From JAPOXR01 sp965221935 (lineage in GTDB: Bacteria > Pseudomonadota > Alphaproteobacteria > Rhodobacterales > Rhodobacteraceae): DNA of 64,000 bases. Below are positions 36,223-45,143 of the stretch, piece after piece; position 1 is the stretch's first letter, and each line of letters starts with the position of its first letter. The translations under genes and the position numbers were made by a program. The stretch covers positions 106,481-170,480 of the forward strand of contig CBDCSZ010000048.1 of NCBI GenBank assembly GCA_965221935.1. The letters run 5' to 3'. The notes under the pieces are model-generated. The model was not told the DNA's origin and ran no database searches. It saw only the letters and a list, made by a program, of their open reading frames with translations.

Positions 36223-37607
36223 CATAAGCGTTAACTTGTTTGACATAACCGGGCGCTCTGCTATTGTGCCGCATCGATGGTTTTGGGGAGCGGCGCGGCA
36301 TGAAAGAGGACTGGGACCTGCTGCTGGGTTTTCTTCCGCCCGGCTGGGAGGCGCTGGCGGCGGAGTCGGGCGCGCTGAAGGGGCTGCGGAAGGACAAGTC
36401 GCCGGAAAATCTGCTCCGTGTGCTTCTGCTTCATCTTGGCTGCGGGCACTCTCTGCGTGAAACCGCTGTGCGGGCCCGCCGCGCCGGCCTTGCGGATCTG
36501 TCGTCGGTGGCGCTGATGAAGCGCCTCGCCAAGGCCGGTCCGTGGCTTCATTCGCTGTGCCGCGCGCTGTTCGAGGAGCGGGGCGGCGCGCTGTCCGGCT
36601 CCCCGGACGGCGGGTTCGAGGTCCGCCTGGTGGACGCGACGACGGTGAAGGAGCCGGGAAAGACGGGTTCGCTGTGGCGGCTCCACTACAGCGTGCGCCT
36701 GCCTTCCCTGGTCTGCGACCATTTCCGGCTGACGGAGACCGAGGGTCCGGGGACCGGCGAGTCGTTCCGGCAGTTCCCGGTGGAGCGCGGCGACTGCCTG
36801 ATCGGAGACCGCGGCTATTCGACCGCCGCCGGCATCGGGCATGTCGCGCGCTCCGGCGGCCATGCCTTGGTGCGTGTGAACACCGGTTCCCTTCGCCTCG
36901 CCGGTCCGGACGGCGGGAGCTTCGACCTGCTTGGCGCTGTCGCCGGGCTGGACCGTCCCGGCCATGCCTCGTCATGGCCGGCGGCGGCCGGCGGCGGTTC
37001 CGTCCCTTTGGCGCCCGGGCGGGTCTGCGCGGTCCGGAAGTCGGACGCGGCCATCGATCTCGCGCACAGGAAGCTGCTCCGGAAGGCGTCCAGAAAAGGC
37101 ACGGTCCCCAAGCCGCAGTCGCTGGAGTTCGCCAAGTATGTGATCGTGTTCACGACCCTCCCCGAGGCCGGCTTCACGCCGGAGGAGGTTCTGGACTGGT
37201 ACCGTCTGAGGTGGCAGGTGGAGCTGGTGTTCAAGCGTTTCAAGTCGGCCGCGCAGCTCGGGCACCTTCCCAAGCGAGACGGCGAGAGTTCAAGGGCGTG
37301 GCTTTACGGCAAGCTCTTCACCGCCCTGCTCGCCGAAAAGCTGATCGCCCACGCGAGCGCCGTTTCCCCCTGGGGATACGACCTCCCCGCCCGGCCGCGT
37401 CGGCAGCAGGTGGCGTGAGTTCAAGCTCATGTTCAACCAGGTCCGCCGAACGATCGAGCCCGGCATTCCCCTGCCCGAGCTCCTGGCGGACTGGCCCGCG
37501 ATATCCCGTGGCCTCTCGGAGCCGCCGCGAAAACGCCGTCCGCAAATGGAAAGATACTTCCCGATCGGAATGAAGACAGAGGAACAGAAAACAAGTTAAC
37601 TCTTATG
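36223..37607 (+). mobile_element. IS4-family (IS231-like) insertion sequence inside ritA
   Basis: Ends CATAAGCGTTAACTTGTTT (left) and the complement of CATAAGAGTTAACTTGTTT (right), one mismatch. An 11-base duplication GGGCGAGGTCC flanks it (36212-36222 and 37608-37618). Tip sequence and duplication length fit the IS231-like part of IS4. Length is 1385 bases with one transposase gene. Confidence 0.88.
36300..37418 (+). pseudogene. IS231-like transposase with 3' frameshift
   Basis: The DDE region is readable: RLVDATTVKEPG (first Asp), CLIGDRGYST (second Asp) and WYRLRWQVELVFKRFKS (Y-R-E-K signature with catalytic Glu), with FRQFPVERGD between. The frame breaks near 37408, so that it ends RRQQVA; the expected tail (WREFKLMFNQVRRTI through MERYFPIGMKTEEQKTS) continues in another frame to 37599. 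About 60 C-terminal residues are lost. The catalytic residues remain, so partial activity cannot be excluded. Confidence 0.85.
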
Positions 37608-37808
37608 GGGCGAGGTCCGCTGCCATGTCTTCCGGCATTCCCTGGCCATGAGCCTGCTGCAGGACGGGACGCCGCTGGCCGACATCGGCAACCTGCTGCG
37701 CCACGAATCGGCGCAGACGACGACGGTCTGCGCTCGGCACGACATCGAGGCCCTGCGCCCGCTCGCGCGTCCCTGGCCCGTGCCGCGGCCCATGCCGGAG
37801 GCACGATC

Positions 37809-38754
37809 ATGACGTCGCTCTCCGCCCGGCTTTCCGAGTATCTCGACCATCGTCGCCGCTTCGGGGCGGACATGACTTCGGTCGGCCTGATCCTCAAGCC
37901 GTTCGCCGCCTTTGCCGATTCGGAGGGCGCCGAACGGGTCACGACGGAACTGTTCCTGCGCTGGAAGGGCACGTTCGGGTCGGCGGGCCCGAACACGTGG
38001 GCCATCCGGCTCGGCGTCGTGCGCAGCTTTGCAACCTGGCTGCAAGGCATTGACGGACGGCACGAAATTCCGCCCAAGGGGCTGGGTTCGGAAGTGCCGC
38101 ACGCGTCCGCGGCCCTGGATCTGCAGCGAAGCGGAGACCGGACGGATCGTGGCCGCGGCGGCTGCGCTGCCCTCGCGGTCGGGGCTGCGCGGCGCGACCT
38201 GCTCGACCCTGTTCGGCCTGATCGCGGCGACCGGCCTCCGGATCGGCGAAGCCCTCGGGCTCGATGACCGGGATGTCGACGCCGAGGACGCCACCCTCTT
38301 CGTCAGGCGCGGCAAGAACGGGAGGAGCCGCGTCATTCCGGTCACCCAGTGCGTGGTCGCGAAGCTGCAGGCCTGCCAGGACTTCCGCAGCAGGGTCGTC
38401 GCCCACGCCGGAAGCGGCGCGCTCTTCCAGGCCGAGAGCGGAAGGCGGACCAGCGCAAACTTCGCGCAATGGAACTTCGCGAAGGTCGGCCAGGCCGTCG
38501 GCCTGCGCCAGCCCTCGCCCGGAAAGGGCCGCGGACCGCGGATCCACGACCTGCGCCACGCGATGGCCACCCGGACAGTCCTCGACTGGTTCCGGCAGGG
38601 GCGTGACGTGGACGCGGAGATGTGCAAGCTGAGCGCATACCTGGGGCACGCGGATCCGTCCGGCACCTGGTGGCACATCGAGGCCGTGCCGGAACTGCTG
38701 GCCCTGGCGAGCGAGCGCGGGCTGCGGACCCTCGGGGACGGAGGCGCGTCATGA
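37809..38754 (+). pseudogene. ritB: ritB tyrosine recombinase, frameshifted
   Basis: Begins at an ATG overlapping the ritA stop. The N-terminal domain reads LSARLSEYLDHRRRFGADM and WAIRLGVVRSFATWLQGID. A one-base indel near 38102-38108 shifts the frame: EVPHASAALD is followed in the other frame by RPRPWICSEAETGRIVAA. The catalytic part has ATGLRIGEALGLDD (Arg I) and IHDLRHAMATR (His/Arg II). The usual YLGH...TYWY motif reads YLGHADPSGTWWHIEA, with no Tyr at the nucleophile position. Probably inactive even if the frame is restored. Confidence 0.83.
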
Positions 38755-39755
38755 CCGGAACCGTGCCGACGCCGCTGGCGCCGCTCGTGCAGCGGTTCTT
38801 CACCGAGCGGCTCGCCGGCCAGCTCGGGGCCAGCGCCAACACGATCGAAAGCTGCCGCGACAGCTTCCGGCTGCTCCTCGGGTTCGCAGAGGCGCGGTGC
38901 GGAAAGGCGGCGACGGACATGGACGTCACGGACATCGACATCGACCTGGTCGCCGACTTTCTGGAAAACCTCGAGACCGGACGCGGCAACAGCGTGCAGA
39001 GCCGCAATGTCCGTCTTGCCGCGATCCGGTCTTTTTTCAGCCATGTCGCCGTCAACGAGCCCCAGGTCCTGCACCATTGCCGGAAGATCCTGCAGCTGCC
39101 GACGAAACGTCACAAGAGAACCACAGTGACCTGGCTCACGGAGGACGAGATCAAGGCGCTCGTCGCCGCGCCCGACCCCGCCACCTGGCACGGGCGGCGC
39201 GACCGGGCACTTCTGGGTCTTGCGGCGCAGACCGGCCTTCGGGTGTCGGAGCTGACCGGCCTCAGGATCCGGGACGTCGAGCTCGGAACCGGCACCCACG
39301 TGCGATGCCGCGGCAAGGGCCGCAAGGACCGCGCGACGCCTCTGCGGGCCGACACCGTGAAGGTCCTCGAAGCCTGGATCGACGAACGGGGCGGCCCGGA
39401 GGACGCTCCGCTGTTCCCCAGCAACCGGGGCGGCCCGCTCAGCCGCGACGCGGTCGAGCGCCTGGTCGCCAAGCATTGCCGTGCCGCCTCGGAGACCTGC
39501 CCCTCGCTCGGGGAAAAGAAGGTCACCCCGCACAGCCTTCGCCACAGCGCGGCAATGGCGCTGCTGCACGAGGGCGTCGGATGCACGGTGATCGCCCTCT
39601 GGCTCGGCCATGAATCGGCCGAGACGACTCAGGTCTACCTGCACGCGGATCTCCGCCTCAAGGAAAAGGCCATGGAGAGGACCCGCCCGGTCAACGTCAA
39701 GTCCGGCCGGTTCAAGCCCGACGACACCCTGCCGGCCTTCCTGAAGTCGCTGTGA
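38751..39755 (+). CDS. ritC: ritC tyrosine recombinase, intact
   Basis: A 334-residue tyrosine recombinase. The N-terminal core-binding domain includes GASANTIESCRDSFRLLLGF. The catalytic tetrad is complete: Arg I in AQTGLRVSELTGL, the H-x-x-R in TPHSLRHSAAM, and the nucleophile in LGHESAETTQVYLHAD. The ATG at 38751 overlaps the ritB stop (ATGA). It is the only undamaged recombinase of the trio and the only clearly intact recombinase in the whole nested region. Its stop lies in the inner edge of the right terminal repeat. Confidence 0.92.
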   Translation: MTGTVPTPLAPLVQRFFTERLAGQLGASANTIESCRDSFRLLLGFAEARCGKAATDMDVTDIDIDLVADFLENLETGRGNSVQSRNVRLAAIRSFFSHVAVNEPQVLHHCRKILQLPTKRHKRTTVTWLTEDEIKALVAAPDPATWHGRRDRALLGLAAQTGLRVSELTGLRIRDVELGTGTHVRCRGKGRKDRATPLRADTVKVLEAWIDERGGPEDAPLFPSNRGGPLSRDAVERLVAKHCRAASETCPSLGEKKVTPHSLRHSAAMALLHEGVGCTVIALWLGHESAETTQVYLHADLRLKEKAMERTRPVNVKSGRFKPDDTLPAFLKSL

Positions 39756-39839
39756 TTATGCCGACAACGGCGGCAAAAAAGCCCGGGGAATCAACGCCCC
39801 GGGCCGCGAACGCGGCATAATCCGGTTGTCGGCATTCTC
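39752..39839. repeat. Right 88-bp terminal inverted repeat of the RIT element
   Basis: Exact complement of 34847-34934. Its first four bases overlap the ritC stop codon, and its last three are shared with the flanking CTCCTGG. Confidence 0.93.
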
Positions 39840-39920
39840 CTGGATGTCGGCGATCTGCCGCCGGTTCAGGCGGCGGCCCGAAAAGGTGGTCGACTTGAGG
39901 TCGATGATTCGCTGGTCCAT
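39837..39920 (-). pseudogene. druA N-terminal fragment, right of the RIT element
   Basis: Encodes 28 residues, MDQRIIDLKSTTFSGRR followed by LNRRQIADIQE, the normal start of DUF4338 proteins. The gene continues at 34815 on the far side of the RIT element. Confidence 0.82.
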
Positions 39921-40083
39921 GGGTGATTCCCGAATCTGCATGACCACAGGATGCAGATCGCCGGGCGCATGTCAAGGGGGGCGGTGAAAAAAATATTCCC
40001 GCGCCGATGTCCCGTTATATCAACGCCTTGCAGGCCGCAAAAAACCGCGCCCGGAACGGCAAGTCTATCCGAATGCCATTGCC

Positions 40084-41223
40084 CGGCCGGGCTGTGACGG
40101 TCTCGAGGTGATCGGCAGGAACCAGACCAGCGCGAAGACCCTGGGCTTGCACCTGCACGCGACACTGGCGGTGAACGACACCGGCCTTCCTCTCGGCGTG
40201 CTGCGCCTGGGGTTCGATGCGGCGGTGAAACGCACGCCGGAGGCGGAGAAGCGGAAGAAGACCGAACGCTGGCTTGACGCCTTTGCCGACACTGGCGCCG
40301 CGGTGCGGGAGGTCGGCGGCAAGACGCGGGTGCTGTGCGTCTGTGACCGGGAGGCGGACTTCTGCGAACTGTTCGATGCCCAGCGCAAGAGCCCGCGTGT
40401 CGGATTGCTGGTCCGCGCCAAGCATGACCGGGCGCTGGGCAAGGCGCGTCCGAAGCTGTTCGAAACCCTGGGCGGGGGAGCGGCCAACGGCTGCATCGCG
40501 GTCGAGATTGCCGGACTGACGGCACGTCCCAAGTCCAGCAGAAAGACAGCGCGCCCGATGCGCCGGAAGCGTCTGGCGCAGTGTGAACTGCGGTTCCGTC
40601 GCGTGGTCCTGCCGGCAACGATCCCCGGCGGTGAAGCGGTCACGGTGTCGGGGGTGCACATCATTGAGACCGACCCGCCGGAGGACGAGGCCCCGGTGCA
40701 GTGGCACCTGTTGACCACCCGCGACGTCGGAACAGCCGCAGAGGCGGCCGAAATCGTCGGCTGCTGCCTCCAGAGATGGAAAATCGAGGACTGGTCCCGT
40801 GTGCTGAAATCCGGTTGCCGCGTCGAACACCTGCTGTTCCGCACCGCAGACCGGCTGCAGCGGGCCATCGCCATCAATGCGGTGATCGCATGGCGCATCA
40901 TGCTGATGACCCTGCTCGGACGCCAGGTGCCCGATTGTGACCCGGACCTGATGTTCACCGATGCGGAACTGAACTTCCTAGGTGACTATGCACGAAAACA
41001 CGGCTTGGCCGCACCGCAGCGGCTCGGTGACGCGGTTGCCCTGGTGGCCCGCCTGGGCGGATATCGCGAGCGCAAGCATGATCCGGACCCCGGCAACCAG
41101 ATCATGTGGACAGGCTACAGCCGGATGAGCAGTGCAGCGCTGGGCCACGAAATCGGCCTTGAAACCGGCTATGAAACCGGCTTCAGCGACGGCCAGAAAT
41201 ACGCCTTGCGGCAGAACAGATGA
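40084..41223 (+). pseudogene. Tn5-like IS4-family transposase, 5' truncated
   Basis: The reading frame enters from the IS4/druA element and becomes recognisable at RPGCDGLEVIGRNQTSAKT. It continues with VCDREADFCELFDA, containing the DREAD-type catalytic Asp, and LQRWKIEDWSRVLKSGCRVE, the Y-R-E-K signature with Cys in place of Tyr. It ends with the Tn5-type dimerisation domain (LGGYRERKHDPDPGNQIMW). Roughly the first 150 residues, with the first catalytic Asp, are missing; they are not present on the other side of the inserted element. Confidence 0.82.
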
Positions 41224-41249
41224 CCTGTGGTCATCCACTGCTTATCATG

Positions 41250-41833
41250 ACTCGGTAGCCCTAGGGTATCGCCTTGCCGAGCTCCGGGTCGGGAAAACCG
41301 TGGACGCGGACCTGCTCTGGTGTCCCCTTCGGCCGCCATTCCCTGCCGCCGTTGCGGAAGGGGCCGACAAGCTCCTTTTACTTCGTGTCGACCGAGATGA
41401 CCGGCTGGCCCAGCTTCTGGAAGGCCCGCACCCTGCGGTCAATGCGCCGGAACTGCGCGTCGCGGTCCGGATGCCGGCGGCCCTCAACCGTCTTGCGGCT
41501 GGACTGCAGGCTGTGGCCGAGGGAGTGCAGCAGCCGGTTGACCGTGCGCTCGCTGACCGGATGGCCTTCGGCGCTGAGAGCGTCCGCAAGGCGGCGCGCG
41601 CTCAGCGACGTCCAGCGGAGCGGGCGTTCCGGATCTCCGCGCGTCGCCGGCTCGAGATGGAGCTCCAGCGCCGTCACCAGGCCCGGGTCATGGTCGGACA
41701 GGCGTTTGCGGCGGCCGCCGCCGCGGCCGAGCGCGCGGGCTTCAGCCGCCGCCCACAGGCACCGCGAGCGCTCGTCCAGAACCGCTTCCAGCGCTGTGTG
41801 CTTGGATCGAATCGTGTCCGCCGCACCATCCAT
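41250..41833 (-). pseudogene. ISAzo13 transposase, N-terminal part with stops
   Basis: Reads LDERSRCLWAAAEARALG, then an internal deletion, then RKRLSDHDPGLVTALE, TRGDPERPLRWTSLSARRL, VNRLLHSLGHSLQSSRKT and ISVDTK. The expected SVDTKKKELVG is cut by a TAA where the second lysine codon should be; the same frame continues KELVGPFRNGGREWRPKG and hits a TAG at the conserved KAIPYG. Beyond that the match ends at the Tn5-like remnant. Clearly dead. Confidence 0.83.
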
Positions 41834-41890
41834 GGTATACGCATGGCACGACAGCGCAAAATAGTCAAGTTATTTTGCCGAGTGTCCTAA

Positions 41891-42209
41891 GCCATTCGTG
41901 AGGGCTTGTTCGCACACATTCTCTCCTGCGCTGTGCTTGACGCTCTCATTCATTTTGCCCATCCCCGCGTAGCCGCGGCCCTCATCCGGGCAGACCCGCG
42001 CCACTTCGTCAGTACGGCCTTCCACGCATCCTCGGAGAGGATCAGCTTTGGTGTCCGGCATCACCTTGGCAACAACCTCGTTGGTGTTCCGGCACTTGAC
42101 GCCCCCGACGGTGGCCTTGCCGACGCCGCCGCGTCCGGCCTTCAACCCCTTGTCCCGATGCATGTTCATCTCAAGCCCGCCGATATAGGTTTCGTCGGAT
42201 TCCACCGGG
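41891..42209 (-). pseudogene. IS1595 (ISXO2-like) transposase, middle fragment
   Basis: Reads VESDETYIGGLEMNMHRD, then AGRGGVGKATVGGVK, the catalytic Asp region CPDEGRGYAGM and NESVKHSAGENVCEQALTNG. The DETYIGG block carries the first catalytic Asp. It lies between the group II intron and the ISAzo13 insertion. Several positions deviate from the family (for example CPDEG for YTDEA), consistent with decay. Confidence 0.85.
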
Positions 42210-42929
<720 letters not shown>

Positions 42930-43295
42930 AGAGAAACCGGGCTAATCCGTCTCGAAAGTCTTGTGCAAGCGATGCATCAGGTGCCAGGCCGACTTTTGAG
43001 TAATCTCAAGGTCGCGTTGCAGCGTCACACTGCTGACGCCCTTCGGATTGGTGGACAGAAGGTGTATGGCAATCGCCCAAACACGGAATTCCAACTTGGT
43101 GCCCTTCATGACGGTTCCTGTCTTTAGACTGAACTGCGGGCGGCTTGGACAATCCCGGCATCGGTGGGTCATGCTCCTGTGGCTGATGCCGGACTGGACG
43201 TTGAAGGAACCGCAATGCGGGCAGCAGGGGCCAGCCGGCCAAATTTCCGACTCAAGCCATTCACGCGCCATGTCCTCAGTCGGGAACTTCTTCAT
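42930..43295 (-). pseudogene. IS1595 (ISXO2-like) transposase, N-terminal fragment
   Basis: Reads MKKFPTEDMAREWLESEIWP, then a zinc ribbon (CCPHCGSFNVQS and HRCRDCPSRPQFS), SLKTGTVMKGTKLEFRVW and LEITQKSAWHLMHRLHKTF. An in-frame TAG after FETD, before the intron, breaks the gene even if the intron splices. Homologues start somewhat upstream, so the true start may be beyond 43295. A promoter-like TTGACG-16-TACAGT lies at about 43378-43405 on the minus strand. Confidence 0.85.
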
Positions 43296-43429
43296 AAGTT
43301 GATCGATGCTGATTCCTTGGCGGTGCGCCTTGCCCGGTGCTTGCTGTGCTATGCCGTTTCTCCCTGTTATTGGGATTCTACTGTAACCAATTCGGCAGCA
43401 GCGTCAAGAAGAAATTGGGACTATCGCGT

Positions 43430-44338
43430 TTAATTCCCGATCGAAAGCGTGTGCGGAGCTTCAATCCCGTTTGCGCGATGGCACGCGGTCAATGTGTTTG
43501 CGAGCAGGCAGGCAATTGTCATCGGCCCGACGCCCCCTGGCACAGGTGTGATCGCACCGGCTCTTTCCGCAGCCGGTTTAAAGTCGACATCTCCGACGAT
43601 TCGGGTTTTGCCCTCACCGCGCTCCGGCGCCGGAATGCGGTTGATTCCGACGTCAATCACCGTCGCCCCTTCGCCGACCCAGTCACCGGCAATGAAGTGC
43701 GGCCTGCCGACCGCGGCCACCAGAATATCGGCTGTTCTGCAGAGACCGGGCAAGTTCCGGGTTCTGCTGTGGGCCACGGTGACCGTGCAGTGTTCGCGCA
43801 GCAGCAGGCTTGCCATCGGTTTTCCGACGATATTCGAGCGGCCGACAACCACCGCGTTCATTCCTGACAGCGAACTGTGCTGACTTCGCAGCATCAAAAG
43901 ACATCCAAACGGTGTGCACGGCACAAGCGCGTCCTGACCGGTGGTCAGCAGACCCACATTGCTGATGGTGAACCCATCGACATCTTTCACCGGATCTATC
44001 GAGTTGATAACGCCGGAAGCATTGATGTGCGCCGGCAAAGGCAGCTGCACAAGAATCCCGTGAACGTCTGGGTCGGCATTGAGTTCTGAAATCAGCGCCA
44101 GGAGACGCTGCTCGGAAACGCCGGCGTCAAGCTCGTGCTTGAAAGACGCCATGCCCGCCTCAGAGGTCTGTCTGGATTTGTTTCGGACATAGACCTGGCT
44201 CGCCGGATCGGCGCCGACGAGCACGACTGCCAACCCCGGCTTAATGCCGTGGGAACCCGCCAGCGCGGTCACACCGTCAGCGACCTGCGCCCGTATGTCC
44301 GCGGCAATTGCCTTGCCGTCAATCAGTGCTGCCGTCAT
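43430..44338 (-). CDS. folD: Bifunctional methylene-THF dehydrogenase/methenyl-THF cyclohydrolase
   Basis: A 302-residue FolD. The catalytic lysine is in YVRNKSRQTSEAGM, the substrate-binding region in HGILVQLPLPAHIN, and the conserved NADP-site block reads VVVGRSNIVGKPMASLLL. The GGVGPMTIACLLANT motif closes the domain. It interconverts 5,10-methylene-THF and 10-formyl-THF. The gene is full length; its stop lies almost at the end of the IS1595 element, which inserted just downstream without damaging it. fau, another folate gene, is 31 kb away. Confidence 0.96.
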   Translation of the reverse strand: MTAALIDGKAIAADIRAQVADGVTALAGSHGIKPGLAVVLVGADPASQVYVRNKSRQTSEAGMASFKHELDAGVSEQRLLALISELNADPDVHGILVQLPLPAHINASGVINSIDPVKDVDGFTISNVGLLTTGQDALVPCTPFGCLLMLRSQHSSLSGMNAVVVGRSNIVGKPMASLLLREHCTVTVAHSRTRNLPGLCRTADILVAAVGRPHFIAGDWVGEGATVIDVGINRIPAPERGEGKTRIVGDVDFKPAAERAGAITPVPGGVGPMTIACLLANTLTACHRANGIEAPHTLSIGN

Positions 44339-44464
44339 TCCGTTTCCTCTCGATCAGTCCCGCCCACAGGCCGCGCGCATTCAATGCCGGCGGTTGAAAT
44401 GTCAAGCGGCGCCGGCGCCGGCTGACGCGTTGAAAAAGCATGATGCGCGGCGCCGGCGGGCAGA

Positions 44465-45049
44465 TTACGCGAGGGCCGGCCAGGCGGGCTGAACTGGAAC
44501 AAACAGCTTGACCGCATCGCCGATGCGCACAGCGCCTTCGCGTTCGACCCAAGCGGTCACGCCGCGCCGCCTACTTGCGGCAGCCTTGAATTTCTTTCCA
44601 TGGCCCGGGTGGTCGGTTTCTATCTCGCGGGCGGGATGGTTGCAGGGCAGGTTCTCCATATCCACCGTGACGGTCGCGACGCCGGCGAACCGCAGCCGCG
44701 ACGCCGGCGGCACAAGCGTGAACCACGGCAGCCCGCGAATGACGAGATTGGCGCCGAGATACTCAGGCTTGAGCGCCGTCAGCCCGATGTCATTCGCGAT
44801 CGCTTCGATATCCTCGGCCGACAGGATGCTGAGCTGGCGGGTGTTGCGGATGGGAGTGTCGGGCGGGTACAGATCCTCAACCCGCACATCTGAAAGACGG
44901 GTCAGCCCCGAATGCGCTTCGCCTTCCAGCCCGGCGAAACTCAGCCGCGCTTCGGCCGCCTCGGAGGATTTGAGGGATGCGTCACGATCCCCCACCGCGC
45001 CAATCCATTCGACCACTCCGGAGCGGCCGGAATCCTGCAACGCCTGCAT
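44465..45049 (-). CDS. MOSC-domain protein
   Basis: A 194-residue single MOSC domain (molybdenum cofactor sulfurase C-terminal). RQLSILSAEDIEAIA, LKPEYLGANLVIRGL and DMENLPCNHPAREIE are recognisable; the Cys in the last segment is the residue expected to handle sulfur or the cofactor. YiiM-like proteins of this fold reduce N-hydroxylated compounds, but the substrate here is not known. Stand-alone length is normal. It lies between folD and the ftsH pair on the same strand. Confidence 0.85.
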   Translation of the reverse strand: MQALQDSGRSGVVEWIGAVGDRDASLKSSEAAEARLSFAGLEGEAHSGLTRLSDVRVEDLYPPDTPIRNTRQLSILSAEDIEAIANDIGLTALKPEYLGANLVIRGLPWFTLVPPASRLRFAGVATVTVDMENLPCNHPAREIETDHPGHGKKFKAAASRRRGVTAWVEREGAVRIGDAVKLFVPVQPAWPALA

Positions 45050-45143
45050 TGTGCTGAATCACTCCTTCGGGAGCGGTTTGGCGAAGCCGCCAGAACCCTT
45101 CTTCAATATTGGGCAACTGCCCCCGAATCTCAGTTATTGCGCC

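Larger units (their letters stand above)
35144..37812 (+). pseudogene. ritA: ritA tyrosine recombinase, frameshifted and IS-interrupted
   Basis: The first RIT recombinase. The N-terminal SAM-like domain is intact (WLRTRRGLAPSTVKTRQGKL, LNAITQADIIACLEA). In the catalytic domain, one extra C in the run near 35938-35940 turns ARLGLRGQEVVAV into ARLGPARPGG; the correct frame resumes after it (EILVRGKGARRAAMPLPAD). The gene is then split by the IS231-like element at about 36222 and resumes at 37619 with CHVFRHSLAMSLLQDG and LLRHESAQTTTVCARHD. The nucleophilic Tyr is expected in TTTVYAK and is Cys here. Three independent lesions make it inactive. Confidence 0.85.
34823..39836 (+). mobile_element. 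RIT (Recombinase-In-Trio) element
   Basis: Three consecutive tyrosine-recombinase genes on the plus strand (ritA, ritB, ritC), joined by ATGA stop/start overlaps at 37809-37812 and 38751-38754, lie between terminal inverted repeats. This is the described RIT architecture. The element interrupts druA and is flanked by CTCCTGG. Without the IS231-like insertion it is about 3.6 kb, the usual RIT size. Confidence 0.9.
32686..40083 (-). mobile_element. IS4-family element with druA passenger gene
   Basis: Terminal inverted repeats of 18 bases match exactly: GGCAATGGCATTCGGATA at 32686-32703 and its complement at 40066-40083. Inside, on the minus strand, lie druA (split) and an IS4-type transposase (frameshifted). 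No target duplication is seen, and the two flanks belong to different elements (ISAzo13 left, Tn5-like right), so a flanking deletion followed insertion. Without the RIT insertion the element would be about 2.4 kb. Confidence 0.78.
32466..41887 (-). mobile_element. ISAzo13-family element, interrupted and internally deleted
   Basis: The ends form an imperfect inverted repeat: GGCCTCTCGCCAAAATAAC at 32466 and, on the other strand at 41887, GGACACTCGGCAAAATAAC. A TAA target duplication lies outside at 32463-32465 and 41888-41890. Three-base duplications fit this family as I recall it. The middle of its transposase gene is missing, replaced by other elements. Confidence 0.82.
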
